Part shown: positions 35,551 through 45,527 of the stretch, in pieces
How the letters are laid out: each line of letters begins with the position of its first letter
How positions within the stretch are numbered: position 1 is the stretch's first letter
NCBI GenBank assembly: GCA_027257055.1
Contig: JAPVLO010000232.1
Location: 3,472,001 to 3,536,000, forward strand
DNA length: 64,000 nt
Source of the DNA: Cephalopachus bancanus
Taxonomy: Eukaryota > Chordata > Mammalia > Primates > Tarsiidae
Direction of reading: 5' to 3'
Made by a program: the position numbers and the translations under genes
The notes under the pieces: generated by a model
Seen by the model: the letters and a program-made list of their open reading frames with translations, nothing else
Told to the model about the DNA's origin: nothing
Database searches by the model: none

Positions 35551-35971
35551 GTGTATTAGTACATTTTTCAATCCTATAAAGGAATACTTGAGGCTAGGTA
35601 ATTTATTTCAGAAAACCAGTTTATTTGGCTTACGGTTCTGCAGACTGTCCAAGAAGTGTAATGCTGGCCTCTGCTTCTGGTGAGGCCTCAGAACGCTCAC
35701 AATCATGGTGGAAGGGGAGGGGAGCCTCTGTGTCACATGGCAAGAGCAGAAGTGAGTGAGAGAGAAGGAGGTGCTGGTCTCTTTTAAATAATCAGTTCCA
35801 TTCATTCTCATTAATTATCATTAATGAGATATTCCTCATTAATGGCACGAAGTCATTAGTGAGGAATCCTCCCCCAGGACCCAAACACCTCCCTCTAGGC
35901 CCCACCTCCAACATTGGGAATTCCATTTCAGTGTGAGATTTGAAGGGGACAAACATCTCAACTCTATCAGA
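35551..35971 (-). mobile_element. Solo LTR, MaLR (MST-like), antisense
   Basis: GTATTAGTACATTTTTCAAT, GGTTCTGCAGACTGTCCAAG, CTCACAATCATGGTGGAAGG and GGGGACAAACATCTCAACTC follow the MST complement. Confidence 0.85.
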
Positions 35972-36096
35972 GGGAACTGTAAGAATACCTGGCACATTTG
36001 GGACACGGCTAGAGACCGGCGTGCAATGGGGGAAGTAATTGATAAAGAAGCTGAAAAGATAGCTCGATCTGATTTATATAACAATGGCGTGGGCGG

Positions 36097-36275
36097 TTTG
36101 TTTTGTTTTGTTTTTTGAGTCAGGGTCTTACTCTGTCGCCCAGGCTGGAATGCAGTGGCACAATCATGGCTCACCACAGCCTCAACCTCCTAGGTTCAGG
36201 TGATCCTTCTGCCTCCGCCTCCCTGGGAGTGACTGGGACTACAGTACCACCATGTTCATGTTCTGCTATTTTTTG
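36097..36275 (-). mobile_element. Alu fragment, antisense
   Basis: GAGTCAGGGTCTTACTCTGT to GACTGGGACTACAGTACCAC; truncated before the left arm. Confidence 0.85.
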
Positions 36276-36569
36276 TTTGTTTGTTTTTGTTTTTTGTCCA
36301 GGTTCCTTGGTTTTTCTAAAAGCAAGGTTAGAAGGATCAAATTCATAGTTCAGAATAATTAAGTGAGAAGTGTGGTGAGTAGATTGGAATTTGGATGGTG
36401 TAAGAAAAAGGGAAACAGCTGAGAGGCGAAAGCAGCAGCTGAGACAAGAGAGGATAAGGACTGGTCACGGTGGTGGACGTGGAAAGTGAGGAAGAAGACG
36501 GACTGTGCACATCACACTGGGGGAGCTTGGTGGCCAGCTGAAAGATGTCAGTGAATCCTAACTTGGGAC
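36276..36569. other. Purine-rich unassigned DNA
   Basis: No supportable feature. Confidence 0.45.
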
Positions 36570-37056
36570 TTTTTGCGGGGAATAAAATTTATAACATCAA
36601 ATTAACCATTTGAAAGTGTGCAATGTGGTGGCATTTAATACATTCACAGGGGTATGCAGCCATTTACACTATTCGTTCCCAAACGTTTTCATCACCCCAA
36701 AAGAAAACCTTGTACCCGCAAAGGGGTCACTCCCCATACTCTCCTTCTCTTTTGTGTTTAGCTTCTGTCACTGTTCCCAATGCCTCTGAGATTCATCCAT
36801 GTTGTAATACCCACCAGAACTTCATTCCTTCTTACAGCTGAATAGTACTTCATGGTATGAATATACCATATTTTGTTTATCCAGCTATCTATTGATGGAC
36901 GGTAGGATTGTTTGTACCTTTTGGCTATTGTGAACAGTGTTGCTATGAACTGTTGTGTAAACATTTTTGTTTGAACACCTGTTTCGAATTCTTTAGGGTA
37001 TATAACAAAAGCGAAATTGCTGGTTCTTATGGTATTTTTATGTTTAACTTTTTGGT

Positions 37057-37178
37057 AAACCATCACCATTTTCTATAGCAGATGCACTAGTTTGTATTCC
37101 TACCTATAATACAAACCTATTTTTGTAATACAAACTAATACAAACTAGTGCATCTGCTATAGAAAATGGTGATGGTTT
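37057..37178. repeat. Perfect 42-bp inverted repeat with 38-bp spacer
   Basis: Arms 37,057-37,098 and 37,137-37,178 are exact reverse complements; the left arm begins AAACCATCACCATTTTCTAT and its inner end is GCACTAGTTTGTATT. The spacer and inner right end hold three copies of TAATACAAAC or a near form. The left arm fits the surrounding L1; the right arm is the extra copy. Confidence 0.95.
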
Positions 37179-37238
37179 TCTGCAGGGTTTTTTCTACAGG
37201 GTTTCATTTTTCCAAGTATTTGCCAACACTTATTTTCC

Positions 37239-37523
37239 TTTTTTTTTTTTTTGAGTTGGAATCTCTCTCTGACGCCCAGGTTGGACCATGCTCATGGTCA
37301 CCCCAGTGTCGATCTGCTGTGCTCCAGCGACCTTTCTGTCTCAGCCTTCCAAGTAGCTGAAAATACAGGCACGCACTACCGTGCCTGGCTAATTTTTTAT
37401 GTAATGTAGAGACAAGGTCTTGCCAAGTTGCCCAGGCTGATCTTGAACTTGTGAGCTCAGGCAATCCACTCAACTTGGCCTCCCAAAGTGCTAGGATTAC
37501 AAGATGAGCCACCAAGCCCGGCC
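37239..37523 (-). mobile_element. Alu, antisense, inside L1
   Basis: GAGTTGGAATCTCTCTCTGA to GAGCCACCAAGCCCGGCC, in the old L1. Confidence 0.93.
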
Positions 37524-37845
37524 TCCTTTTTTTAAAAATAGCCTATCTAATGGGTAAAAAGTGGTACTGTGGCATTGTGGTTTTTGATTTGCATTTCCCT
37601 GTTGACTAATGATGTTGAGCATCTTTTCATGGGATTGTTGACCATTTGTTTATCTGCTTTGGGGAAATGTCTGTTCAGGTCTTTTGCTCACTTGAAAAAC
37701 TGGATGATTTGTCTTTGTATTGCTGAGTTGTCAAAGTTGTTTATTTGTCCTGGATCCTAGAATATTACCAGATAGATGACTTGCAAATATCTTCTCCCAT
37801 TCCATAGGTCATCTTTTTGCTTGATCAACCATTGAGCCATTACTG

Positions 37846-38260
37846 AAACAGGAAACACAAGAGAAGTGGAAAGGGAAGGTGGTGAGAAAAATGGTTCTAG
37901 TTTGAAATGCTAGCAAAAATCTAGGTGGGGATGTCCAGAAGCATCTGGCTAATCATGGTCCCTGGAACATTCTATGCATTCAATGTTTGTTGAATAATGG
38001 AATCCGCGAGAGAAGCTGGGGAAAGAGTGAGGCCTTAGTTAACCAGCAGTTAGGCTCGTGACCCACAGAAGCAAAGAACACTTCTCTTTCAACAAAGTTG
38101 TCCTTTATTATTGAATATAATAATTCATTATTATTATTCTTGACCAACTTCCTACAACAGTTAGGAACTCAAATGCAGTATGATTGCCCCACAATTTCCC
38201 TATTAGACAACATAGGTTAAGTCAGGTATTGGGAATATGGACAACAAAACTAACTGGTAA
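37846..38260. other. Intergenic DNA; short L2-like trace
   Basis: CCTGGAACATTCTATGCATT and CAATGTTTGTTGAATAATGG near 37,965-38,000 resemble an L2 end. Confidence 0.4.
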
Positions 38261-38560
38261 GCTGGGTGGAATGGCTCATGCCTATATTCTCAGCACTTTG
38301 GGAGACAGAGGTGAGAGAACTGCCTGAGCCCAGGGGCTTGAGACCAGCCTGGACAACTTGGTGAGTTCTCGTCTCTACAATAAATAAAAAAATTAGCCAG
38401 GCATAGTGGCATCCACCTGTGGTTCCAGCTACTTAGAGGGCTGAGGTGGAAGAATCATCTAAGTTCAACAGTTTGAGGCTGTGGCAGCCGTGAGTGTGCC
38501 TCTGTACTCCAGCCTGGGCGACAGAGTAAGACTCTGACTCAAAAAACACCAAAACAAAAA
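38261..38560 (+). mobile_element. Alu
   Basis: GCTGGGTGGAATGGCTCATG to GACTCTGACTC plus tail; CTGGTAA on both sides. Confidence 0.92.
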
Positions 38561-38845
38561 CCTGGTAAGAGATACAGCCTGTTGTGATCTATTTATGAAA
38601 TGTCCCTCCAAACAGAATACAATTTGAATGTATCTTAAGCTAAGCTTATATTAACATCAGATTTATTTAATGCAATGTATTTAAAGAAGCTGATATAAAT
38701 CTGAAATCCTGAATAAAATAACAGTTGCTTTTTCAAAGATGAATCATTGACTTTTTCATTCAGTTTATAATCTATATTCTATGTATTGATTTACTCAGCC
38801 ATGCCTAAAGTACATTTTTTTTTATATATCTTAGCTGAGTTGACT

Positions 38846-39142
38846 CTTTTTTTTTGAATCAGGATCTCACTTTGTCACTCAGCCTGGAGTGCAATGGCTT
38901 GATTACCACTTACCATGGTCTGGAACTTATGGGCTCAAGCAATCTTCCCATCTAAGCCTGAGTAGCTGAGACTACAGGTACACCACCATATCCAGCTAAT
39001 TTTTTTAGTCTTTTTTTTTCTGTAGTGAAGAGGTCCCACTCTGTTTCTTAGGCTGATCTTGAACTCCTGGGCTTAAGCGATCCTCCAGCCTCGACCTCTC
39101 AAAGTGCTAGGATGACAGGGGTGAGCCTCCGCGCCCAGGCAA
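38846..39142 (-). mobile_element. Old Alu, antisense
   Basis: GAATCAGGATCTCACTTTGT to GTGAGCCTCCGCGCCCAGGC; GTTGACTCTT/GCTGACTCTT flank it. Confidence 0.85.
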
Positions 39143-39152
39143 GCTGACTCTT

Positions 39153-40388
39153 ATAAGCAGCAATGTTGATGGGGTAGCCCCTTTACAGGGTTCTGCCCAC
39201 ATGGCTGATATTATGAGACACTTTAAAACATCTCCTGTGACTGTGCTGGGAGTCCTACGGATATTCAGACCTGGACATTCTTTACGGATCTCAAGGAAGC
39301 CACTCTGCTTCCTTGACTCACACGTTTCATTTATCCACAGTAACAAGAATATCAATACTTTGGATTTATATAGAGCCATTCATCCAAAGAGGTCAAAGCA
39401 TTTAAATTTAATTGGATGTTCCTGTGGTTTTAAGAGCCCTGGAGTATATTTACAAATGTAATATTAAGAAATAGTCTGCCCTGGTTTAGACAACATAAAA
39501 CAAGATCCGCACAAATGTTACTCCTCACCTTCACTGCACAAACATATCCAATGCCTGGCCAAGGAGTGCAAGGTCTTTTCTGAGATGGTCTCTCTGTTCC
39601 TCTTCACCTCATGATACCAGCTCTTTCCCAAGAACACTTTATTCTAGATAAATTATCCCTTTGAACATGGGATGCATGTTTTGACTTTGCGAGTTAAATT
39701 GTTGAGAAGGCCCTGCTCTTCCCCTGTGGGTATTTAAGTCTCTATTCTTTTTCTTTCTTTTTGGTTCATCTTAATTATAACCCAGCATATTCCAAGAAGA
39801 CTCCTATAGTCATCCTAGCCTTCACTGATTATTTCCCACAGAGAAAAAAAAGGAGCATTTTTGCTTTTTTTCTTTGAGTATTCAGTGGATACTGTAGCTT
39901 TGGTCATTTCTACTTTTCCTTTTTTCTTTTCTTTCCCGGTAGAGCATGTTAGTACCTCCACACAGAAGAGTATATAATCAATCTCTGAGATGTTCATAAG
40001 TTTTAATTAGTTCCAAGTAGCCTGTTGAGTTTGGGACTCTGGGTTGAAGGTTGAAAGTCATAAAATAGGCAGACCTACTAATCCTTCCCTATGTTTCTTT
40101 TTCCATTTTTCGTAGTGTAGTGCAAGTTTGAAGTTAGTTTAGAAAGTCACCATAGAAGCAATGTTAAAGATATGTTTGTCACCTGAAGATGAAATGTACA
40201 AGGGGCAAATTTTCCTGAGGTGGAATGTGAAAGAAGTGGAATAAAGAGTCAAAGATAATAGTTTATTGAATAAAGATTTAATTTAATTACCACCTAATTG
40301 CATTTCTAGTTTGTGATAAAAGTAGTCCATCATCTTTGACAATTATCCAATTCTTGCCTGTTAAAGAAAGTACTCTTTATTTCTATTT
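39153..40388. other. About 1.2 kb with no recognised feature
   Basis: Possibly unique sequence; the frames at 39,107-39,461 and 39,815-39,997 have no domain. Confidence 0.5.
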
Positions 40389-40402
40389 ATAAAAGCAACA
40401 AC

Positions 40403-40718
40403 TAGCTGGGCTCGGTGGCTCAGCCTGTAATCCCGCGCCTTTGGGGGTGGATTTGAGGTGAGTGGATTGCCTGAGCCCACAGGTTCGAGACCCGCCTGGG
40501 CAATTTGGCGAGATCTCATCTCTACAATAAATCAAAATTAGCCGGGCGTGGTAGCGTGCACTTGTAGTTCCAGCTACTCAGAAGGCTGAGGTGGAAGGAT
40601 CGCCAGAGCCCAGCAGATCGAGGCTGCGGTGGCCGGTAGCGGCCACTGCACTCCAGTCTGGGCGACAGAGTGACTCCAACTCAAAAATAAATAAAAAACA
40701 AAAATAAATAATAAATAA
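40403..40718 (+). mobile_element. Young lemur-type Alu with perfect 14-bp TSD
   Basis: GCTGGGCTCGGTGGCTCAGC to an (AAAT)n tail. ATAAAAGCAACAAC at 40,389-40,402 and 40,719-40,732 is the TSD. Confidence 0.95.
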
Positions 40719-40849
40719 ATAAAAGCAACAACCAGAAACTTTGAAAAGCACAGAGAAGTGTAAAGAAAAAAATTTCCCATATTATTCCTCCTGGAAGAAA
40801 CTTCATAATACCCACAGAGATGTATTCAACACAAAATTAGTACCATGTC

Positions 40850-41030
40850 TTAGTAATAATAGCTGATACCTACAAGTGTTGATAATGTATGCTTACATAG
40901 TCTCACAATAACTCTCTAAGTGAAGGAAATTTATCACCTGCTTTCCAGATAAGGAAACTGAGATACAGAAATCCTAAGTAACTTGCCTAAGGTAACCTAA
41001 CCACTTTTAGTCATAAATAAATGACAAAGT
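40850..41030 (+). mobile_element. MIR
   Basis: AGTCTCACAATAACTCTCTA, CAGATAAGGAAACTGAGATA and AGTAACTTGCCTAAGGTAAC mark the MIR core. Confidence 0.85.
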
Positions 41031-41433
41031 GAATAATTCAGTGTCCTTCAATACATTCACAAGATGTCCAACCATCAATGCTAGTTCTAGAACATTTCAT
41101 CACCCCAAAGGAAACCATGTATCCATTCAGCATTGTCACCTCCCGCACAGATCACTAATCTGCCTTCCATCTGCATGAATTTGCCTATTCCAGAGATTTC
41201 ATATAAATGGGATCATCCATTATGTGGCCCTTTGCGTCCGGCTTGCGCTACAGTAACATACCACATACTGTAGCACATTCATCCACTGATGGACATTTGG
41301 GTTGTTTCCACCTTTTGGCTATTGGGAACAGTGCTGCTGTGACCATTTGTGTACAACCTATTTTTTGAATTCTTGTTTTCAATGTACCTGTAAGTGGACT
41401 TACTGGGTCATGTGGTCATTGTATTCTTCACTG

Positions 41434-41738
41434 TTTTTTTTTTTTTTTTTTTTTGAGTTGGAGTCTCACTCCTTTGCCTAGACTGCTGGAATGCAGAGAC
41501 ATGCATGCTCACGACCATCCCAGCGTTGACCTCTTGTGCTCCGACGATTCTTCTGCCTCAGCCTTCCAAGTAGCTGGAACTACAGACATGTGTTACCACA
41601 TCTGGCTATTTTTTATTTATTGTAGAGATGAGGTCTCGCCAAGTTACCAGGGTTGGTCTCGAACCCGCAAGCTCAGACAATCCATTTGCCTCGGCCTCCC
41701 AAAGTGCTGGGATTACAGGCTGAGTCACCGAGCCTGGC
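41434..41738 (-). mobile_element. Alu, antisense, inside L1
   Basis: 22-T run, GAGTTGGAGTCTCACTCCTT to GAGTCACCGAGCCTGGCT. Confidence 0.93.
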
Positions 41739-41875
41739 TTATGCTTAACTTTTTGAGGAGCCACCAAACTTTTTCCACAATGACTGAACCACTTCACATT
41801 TCCAATAGCAATGTACAGGGTGTCCAGTTTCTCCACATATTTGCCAACATTCATTCTCCACTTCTAAAATTATAG

Positions 41876-42025
41876 ATCAGACACAGTGGCTCACACCTGC
41901 AAATCCCAGCACTTTGGGAGGCGGAGGCAGGAGGATCACTTGAGTCCAGGAGTTTGAAACAACCTGGGCAACATAGTTAGAACCCGTCTCTAAAATATAA
42001 AATAAAATATAGCCCAAACATGAAA
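41876..42025 (+). mobile_element. FLAM-like Alu monomer, inside L1
   Basis: ATCAGACACAGTGGCTCACA to CCCGTCTCTAAAATATAA; AAAATTATAG precedes and AAAAATTATAG ends it as the TSD. Confidence 0.8.
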
Positions 42026-42454
42026 AAAATTATAGCCAACTTGGTGGGTGTGAAGTGGTATCTCTCATTAGTTTTGATTTGCATTTCCTTATAATGACTA
42101 GTGATCTGAACATCTTCTCATGTGCTTGTTGGTCATTTTTGTATTTCCTTTGGAGAATTTTCAGCCAAGGTAATTGATCAGTTTTTACCTTTTTTTTTGT
42201 CTTTTGTTGTTGAGTCGTAAGTGTTCTTTATGTATTCTGGATACAAGATTCTTATCAGATACTGTATATGATTTGCTTATATTGCCTCCCATCCTGGGGG
42301 CTGTCTTTCACTTTTTTTGATAGTGTACTTTGGTGCACAAGAGTTTACAATTTTGACAAAGTCCAACTTTTGTTATTCATACTTTTCGTGTCATAGCTAA
42401 AAATCCATTGCCAAATCTAAAGTTATGAAGATTTTTCCTTACAATTTCTTTTCT

Positions 42455-42582
42455 TTTCTTTTTTTATTTTGTTGAGATAGGTTCTCACTGTGTTGCCCAG
42501 GCTGGTTTTGAGCTCCTGGCCTCAAGTGGTCCTCCTGCCTCAGCTCAGATTACAGTCATGAGCCACCCCACCTGGCCTACCC
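42455..42582 (-). mobile_element. FLAM-like Alu monomer, antisense, inside L1
   Basis: GTTGAGATAGGTTCTCACTG to GAGCCACCCCACCTGGCC. Confidence 0.8.
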
Positions 42583-42727
42583 CATATACTTTCTTCTAAG
42601 AGTTTTATCTCTTGTAGTTAGGTCTTTGATCCATTTTGAGTTAATTTTTGCATATGGTGTAAGGTAGGGTCCATCTACTTTTTTTGGTTTTTTTGCATTT
42701 AGATACCCAGTTTTCCCAGAACAGTTT

Positions 42728-43017
42728 TTTTGTTTTTGATTTGGAGTCTCACTCCATTGCTCAGGCTGGAATGCAGTGACACACTCATGGCCACCCCAGT
42801 GTTGACCTGATGGGCTCTAGTGATTCTTCTGCCTCAGCCTTCCAAGTAGCTGGAACCACAGGCGTGCGCTACCATGCCTGGCTAATTTTTGATTTATTCT
42901 AGAGACGAGGTCTTGCCAAGTTGCCCGGGCTGGTCTCAAACCCACGAGCTCAGGCAATCCACTTGCCTCAGCCCCCCAAAGTGCTGGGATTACAGGCTGA
43001 GCCACCGAGCCTGGTCT
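42728..43017 (-). mobile_element. Alu, antisense, inside L1
   Basis: GATTTGGAGTCTCACTCCAT to GAGCCACCGAGCCTGGTC; CAGAACAGTTT is the TSD (right copy near 43,018-43,030). Confidence 0.93.
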
Positions 43018-44008
43018 TCAGAACAGTTTGTTAAAGAGACTATTCTTTCCCCATTGAGTGGTACTGGCACCTTTGTTGAAAATTGATGGATCAAAGATGT
43101 GTATGTTTGTTTATGGATTCTCAATTCTATTAGTTATCTAAGAGTTTATCTTTATGCAAGTACCATAGTCTTTTAATCACTGTAATTTTTTAGTAAGTTT
43201 TTAAATCAGGGAAATGTGAGTCCTCCACATTTGATCTTTTTCAAGAGTGCTTTGGCTATTTGAAGTTCTTTTTACTTATACGTGCATTTTAGGATCAACT
43301 TTTCTATTTCTGCAAAAAATGAACTTTGATAGAGATTGTGCATTGAATTTGTAGATAGCTTGGGGAGTTTGCCATCTTAACAATATTAAGTTTTCCAACC
43401 CACAAACACAGGATCTTTTCCATTTATTTGGGTCTTTAACTTCTCTCAACAATGTTCTGTAGTTTTCAGAATGGAAACTTTTCACCATTAAATTTATTCC
43501 TAGGTATTTTTGCTGCAATTGTAAATTGAATTGCTGTCATAATTTCCTTTTTGGATGTTTATTGCCAGTGTATAAAAATACCACTGATTTTGTTGCTGTT
43601 GTTGATTTTGTATCCTGCAAATTTGCTGAATTATTTTATTAGCTCTAATGGTTTTTTGTGTGTATCATTTAGAATAGTCTATATATAAGATCATGTCATC
43701 TACAGATAGATTTTGTTTTACTTCTTCCTTTTCAATTCGGACGACTTATTCATTTTGTTGTCTCATTGCTTTGCTACAACTTCCGATACTGTCTTGAATA
43801 GAATTGGTTTTGCTCCTGATCTTAGTGGGAAAGTTTTCAGTTTCTCATCACTGAATATGATGTTTGCTGTAGGTTTTTAGTAATTTTCCTGTATGATGCT
43901 TAAGAAGTTTCCTTCTACCCCTAGTTTTCTGAGTGTTTTTTTTTTTAATCAAGGGAGGATGCTGGAGTTTGACAGAAGCATTTTATGCATCAGCTGAGAT
44001 GAGCATAG

Positions 44009-44060
44009 TTTTTTTTTTCCTGCAGCCTGTATTCTTAACCACTAGGCCCAGCTACCTCTC
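44009..44060 (-). other. Possible tRNA-like retroposed fragment
   Basis: On the minus strand TAGCTGGGCCTAGTGGTTAA has A-box-like spacing and is followed, after CAGGCTGCAGG, by a 10-A run. No B box or cloverleaf is complete. It may be a short tRNA-derived SINE relic or coincidence. Confidence 0.2.
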
Positions 44061-44324
44061 CTTTTCTCTACGAATTATTTAATTTTATAGCTGTTTTTGC
44101 ACTTATACCATAAAAAATCTTCTTTTCATTAACAGCCATTACAATGATCATTTTCCAGAGGGTATATGTTATTTCCCTCATATGAATGTTCTGTAATTTA
44201 TTTAATATCTCCATGTTGTTTCAAAAATTTCAATACTTTATCTCTATCTCTATTTCTTTGGGAACAAAGTCCCTAGAATAGGAATTATTGGGCAAAATGC
44301 TGTAAACACTTAGTTATCACATAC

Positions 44325-44330
<6 letters not shown>

Positions 44331-44367
<37 letters not shown>
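44331..44367. repeat. (AT)n microsatellite
   Basis: About 18 AT units, preceded by ACATACGTGTGC. Confidence 0.97.
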
Positions 44368-44371
<4 letters not shown>

Positions 44372-45229
44372 CCAGCTAATTAAAATTTTAAAAAATGTGG
44401 ACTTGACTTTTTAGCTCAGCTCAATGTCTGTTTAATAAAAGTAGCTGCTGTGTTAAGAGTGTGCTGCTTCACACCTCCAGGACCTTTGAGTCAGTTTGCT
44501 TTTTATTTATCACTGAAGTTCTTTAATCTTTATTGCTACTGATCAGACCATCTCCCTCCCTACTTTAAAAATATTTATGTTCTTCTTGTTCCTCAGTCTT
44601 AGCACTTTCTACACACAACCTAATCTTGGTTTTTTGTTCATTTTTCTGAATTAATGGCTAAGCCAATAGAGTCAAATGCAGGAAATAGTAAAACCTGACC
44701 AATAAACCTACTCATACAAAGGTGCATCACCACTAACTGTATTTTATTTAGCTTGGAAATAAAAGGAATCTGCAATCTGGTAAGGGTTTTTTGGGTTATA
44801 CTGTTTTTTCTTTAACAACACTCATTTGTGTGTTACTGTGTGTATGTTTTTAGAATTATTTGGAAATTCTGGAACATTGGAAAATAATTGAACTTCCATA
44901 AAACGAATGTGGAATCATTTAGTTTTACTAAAGAAAGGCATTTCTGTGTATATTTATTTTCGCATCTCGTATTTTTGAAAAATCGTTTTTGTTTAAAAGT
45001 AAAAACTTTTCACAAAAGCACCAAGTGCACAAAACCCTTCTTCATTTGAATACACACCCTGACATACACGTTTTGGCACCATCAGACAAATTTAAAAATC
45101 TGATAAGATTTCAAAAGCAAGCAAACTGAAAAAACCAGAGTCGTCAGAACACACGTAGAGGAAGACACTCGGGTCAAGACTTCACAAAGTTGCCTCTGAC
45201 TTGGTATTCCCGTGCGCCAAGAGTCTGGA
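44368..45229. other. AT-rich DNA upstream of the EXOC4 promoter
   Basis: No repeat or coding sequence recognised; the composition changes sharply to GC-rich at about 45,230. Confidence 0.5.
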
Positions 45230-45235
45230 GGGAAA

Positions 45236-45254
45236 ACTACGACTCCCAGAGTGC
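45236..45254 (+). promoter_or_regulatory. ZNF143/STAF-like site
   Basis: ACTACGACTCCCAGAGTGC fits the ACTACAATTCCCAGAATGC-type motif of ZNF143, common at constitutive promoters. It lies about 190 bp before the ATG. Confidence 0.75.
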
Positions 45255-45319
45255 TTAGAGCGAACACGCACCTCGCGGCCCCTAAAGCTCCGCCCTGGTC
45301 CCGCCTTCCCTCTCCAGCG

Positions 45320-45324
45320 ATTGG
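45320..45324 (-). promoter_or_regulatory. Inverted CCAAT box (NF-Y-like), distal
   Basis: ATTGG in the context GCGATTGGGT. Confidence 0.6.
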
Positions 45325-45330
45325 GTGTTC

Positions 45331-45339
45331 TACTTCCGC
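45331..45339 (-). promoter_or_regulatory. ETS/GABP-like site
   Basis: TACTTCCGC, reverse complement GCGGAAGTA, has the CGGAAGT ETS core. Confidence 0.65.
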
Positions 45340-45360
45340 GCTCTGGGTTTCTCTTCATCC

Positions 45361-45365
45361 ATTGG
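45361..45365 (-). promoter_or_regulatory. Inverted CCAAT box (NF-Y-like), proximal
   Basis: ATTGG in CATCCATTGGTTGC, 41 bp from the distal box: about four helical turns, the same face of DNA. Confidence 0.65.
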
Positions 45366-45437
45366 TTGCGGCCCCGGAGGGGGTCACTTACGCAGCCACG
45401 TTCGCCGGAGTTTCAGCCGACCGGCTCTCCCGCGCAC

Positions 45438-45449
45438 CAAGATGGCGGC
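45438..45449 (+). promoter_or_regulatory. YY1-like site over the start codon
   Basis: CAAGATGGCGGC contains the AANATGGCGGC YY1 motif and the initiator ATG, as in many housekeeping genes where YY1 binds just downstream of transcription start. Confidence 0.75.
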
Positions 45450-45527
45450 GGAAGCAGCTGGTGGCAAGTACAGGAGCTCAGTCAGCAAAAGCAAAGACCC
45501 CTCGGGGCTGCTCATCTCTGTGATCAG
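45442..45527 (+). CDS. EXOC4: EXOC4 (exocyst complex component 4, Sec8), exon 1 coding part
   Basis: This encodes the N terminus of Sec8, a subunit of the octameric exocyst that tethers secretory vesicles to the plasma membrane before SNARE fusion. The 28 complete codons read [20 protein letters not shown] then SGLLISVI, with two bases (AG) of the next codon, Arg in the known protein. From memory, the human protein has Thr rather than the second Ser of RSS; otherwise this stretch looks identical. The start is supported by CACCAAGATGG (A at -3, G at +4) and family agreement. The exon ends at CAG|GTGAGG, a consensus donor, giving a phase-2 intron. The remaining 945 or so residues lie in later exons outside the window. 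The CpG-island position and the promoter sites upstream agree with constitutive expression. No alternative first exon is evident. Confidence 0.97.

Larger units (their letters stand above)
36570..37845 (-). mobile_element. Old L1 (L1M) antisense, with hairpin and Alu insert
   Basis: The complement of an L1 3' end and ORF2 end: GCATTTAATACATTCACAGG, TTCATCCATGTTGTAATACC, TTTGGCTATTGTGAACAGTG; after the Alu, TTTTTGATTTGCATTTCCCT and GGTCTTTTGCTCACTTGAAA. An inverted duplication lies at 37,057-37,178. Confidence 0.85.
41040..44008 (-). mobile_element. Old L1 (L1M) antisense, broken by four Alu-family inserts
   Basis: L1 complement in order at 41,040-41,430, 41,740-41,870, 42,025-42,455, 42,585-42,725 and 43,020-44,008: TTTTGGCTATTGGGAACAGT, TTTTGATTTGCATTTCCTTA, CCATTTTGAGTTAATTTTTG, TTTGCTGAATTATTTTATTA. 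About 2 kb of L1 remains, with no intact ORF2. Confidence 0.88.
45230..45441 (+). promoter_or_regulatory. EXOC4: EXOC4 core promoter and 5' UTR
   Basis: TATA-less, GC-rich housekeeping-type promoter: ZNF143-like site, two inverted CCAAT boxes, an ETS-like site and a YY1-like site at the start codon. The transcription start is inferred to lie within about 45,370-45,420; it cannot be fixed from sequence alone. Confidence 0.75.
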
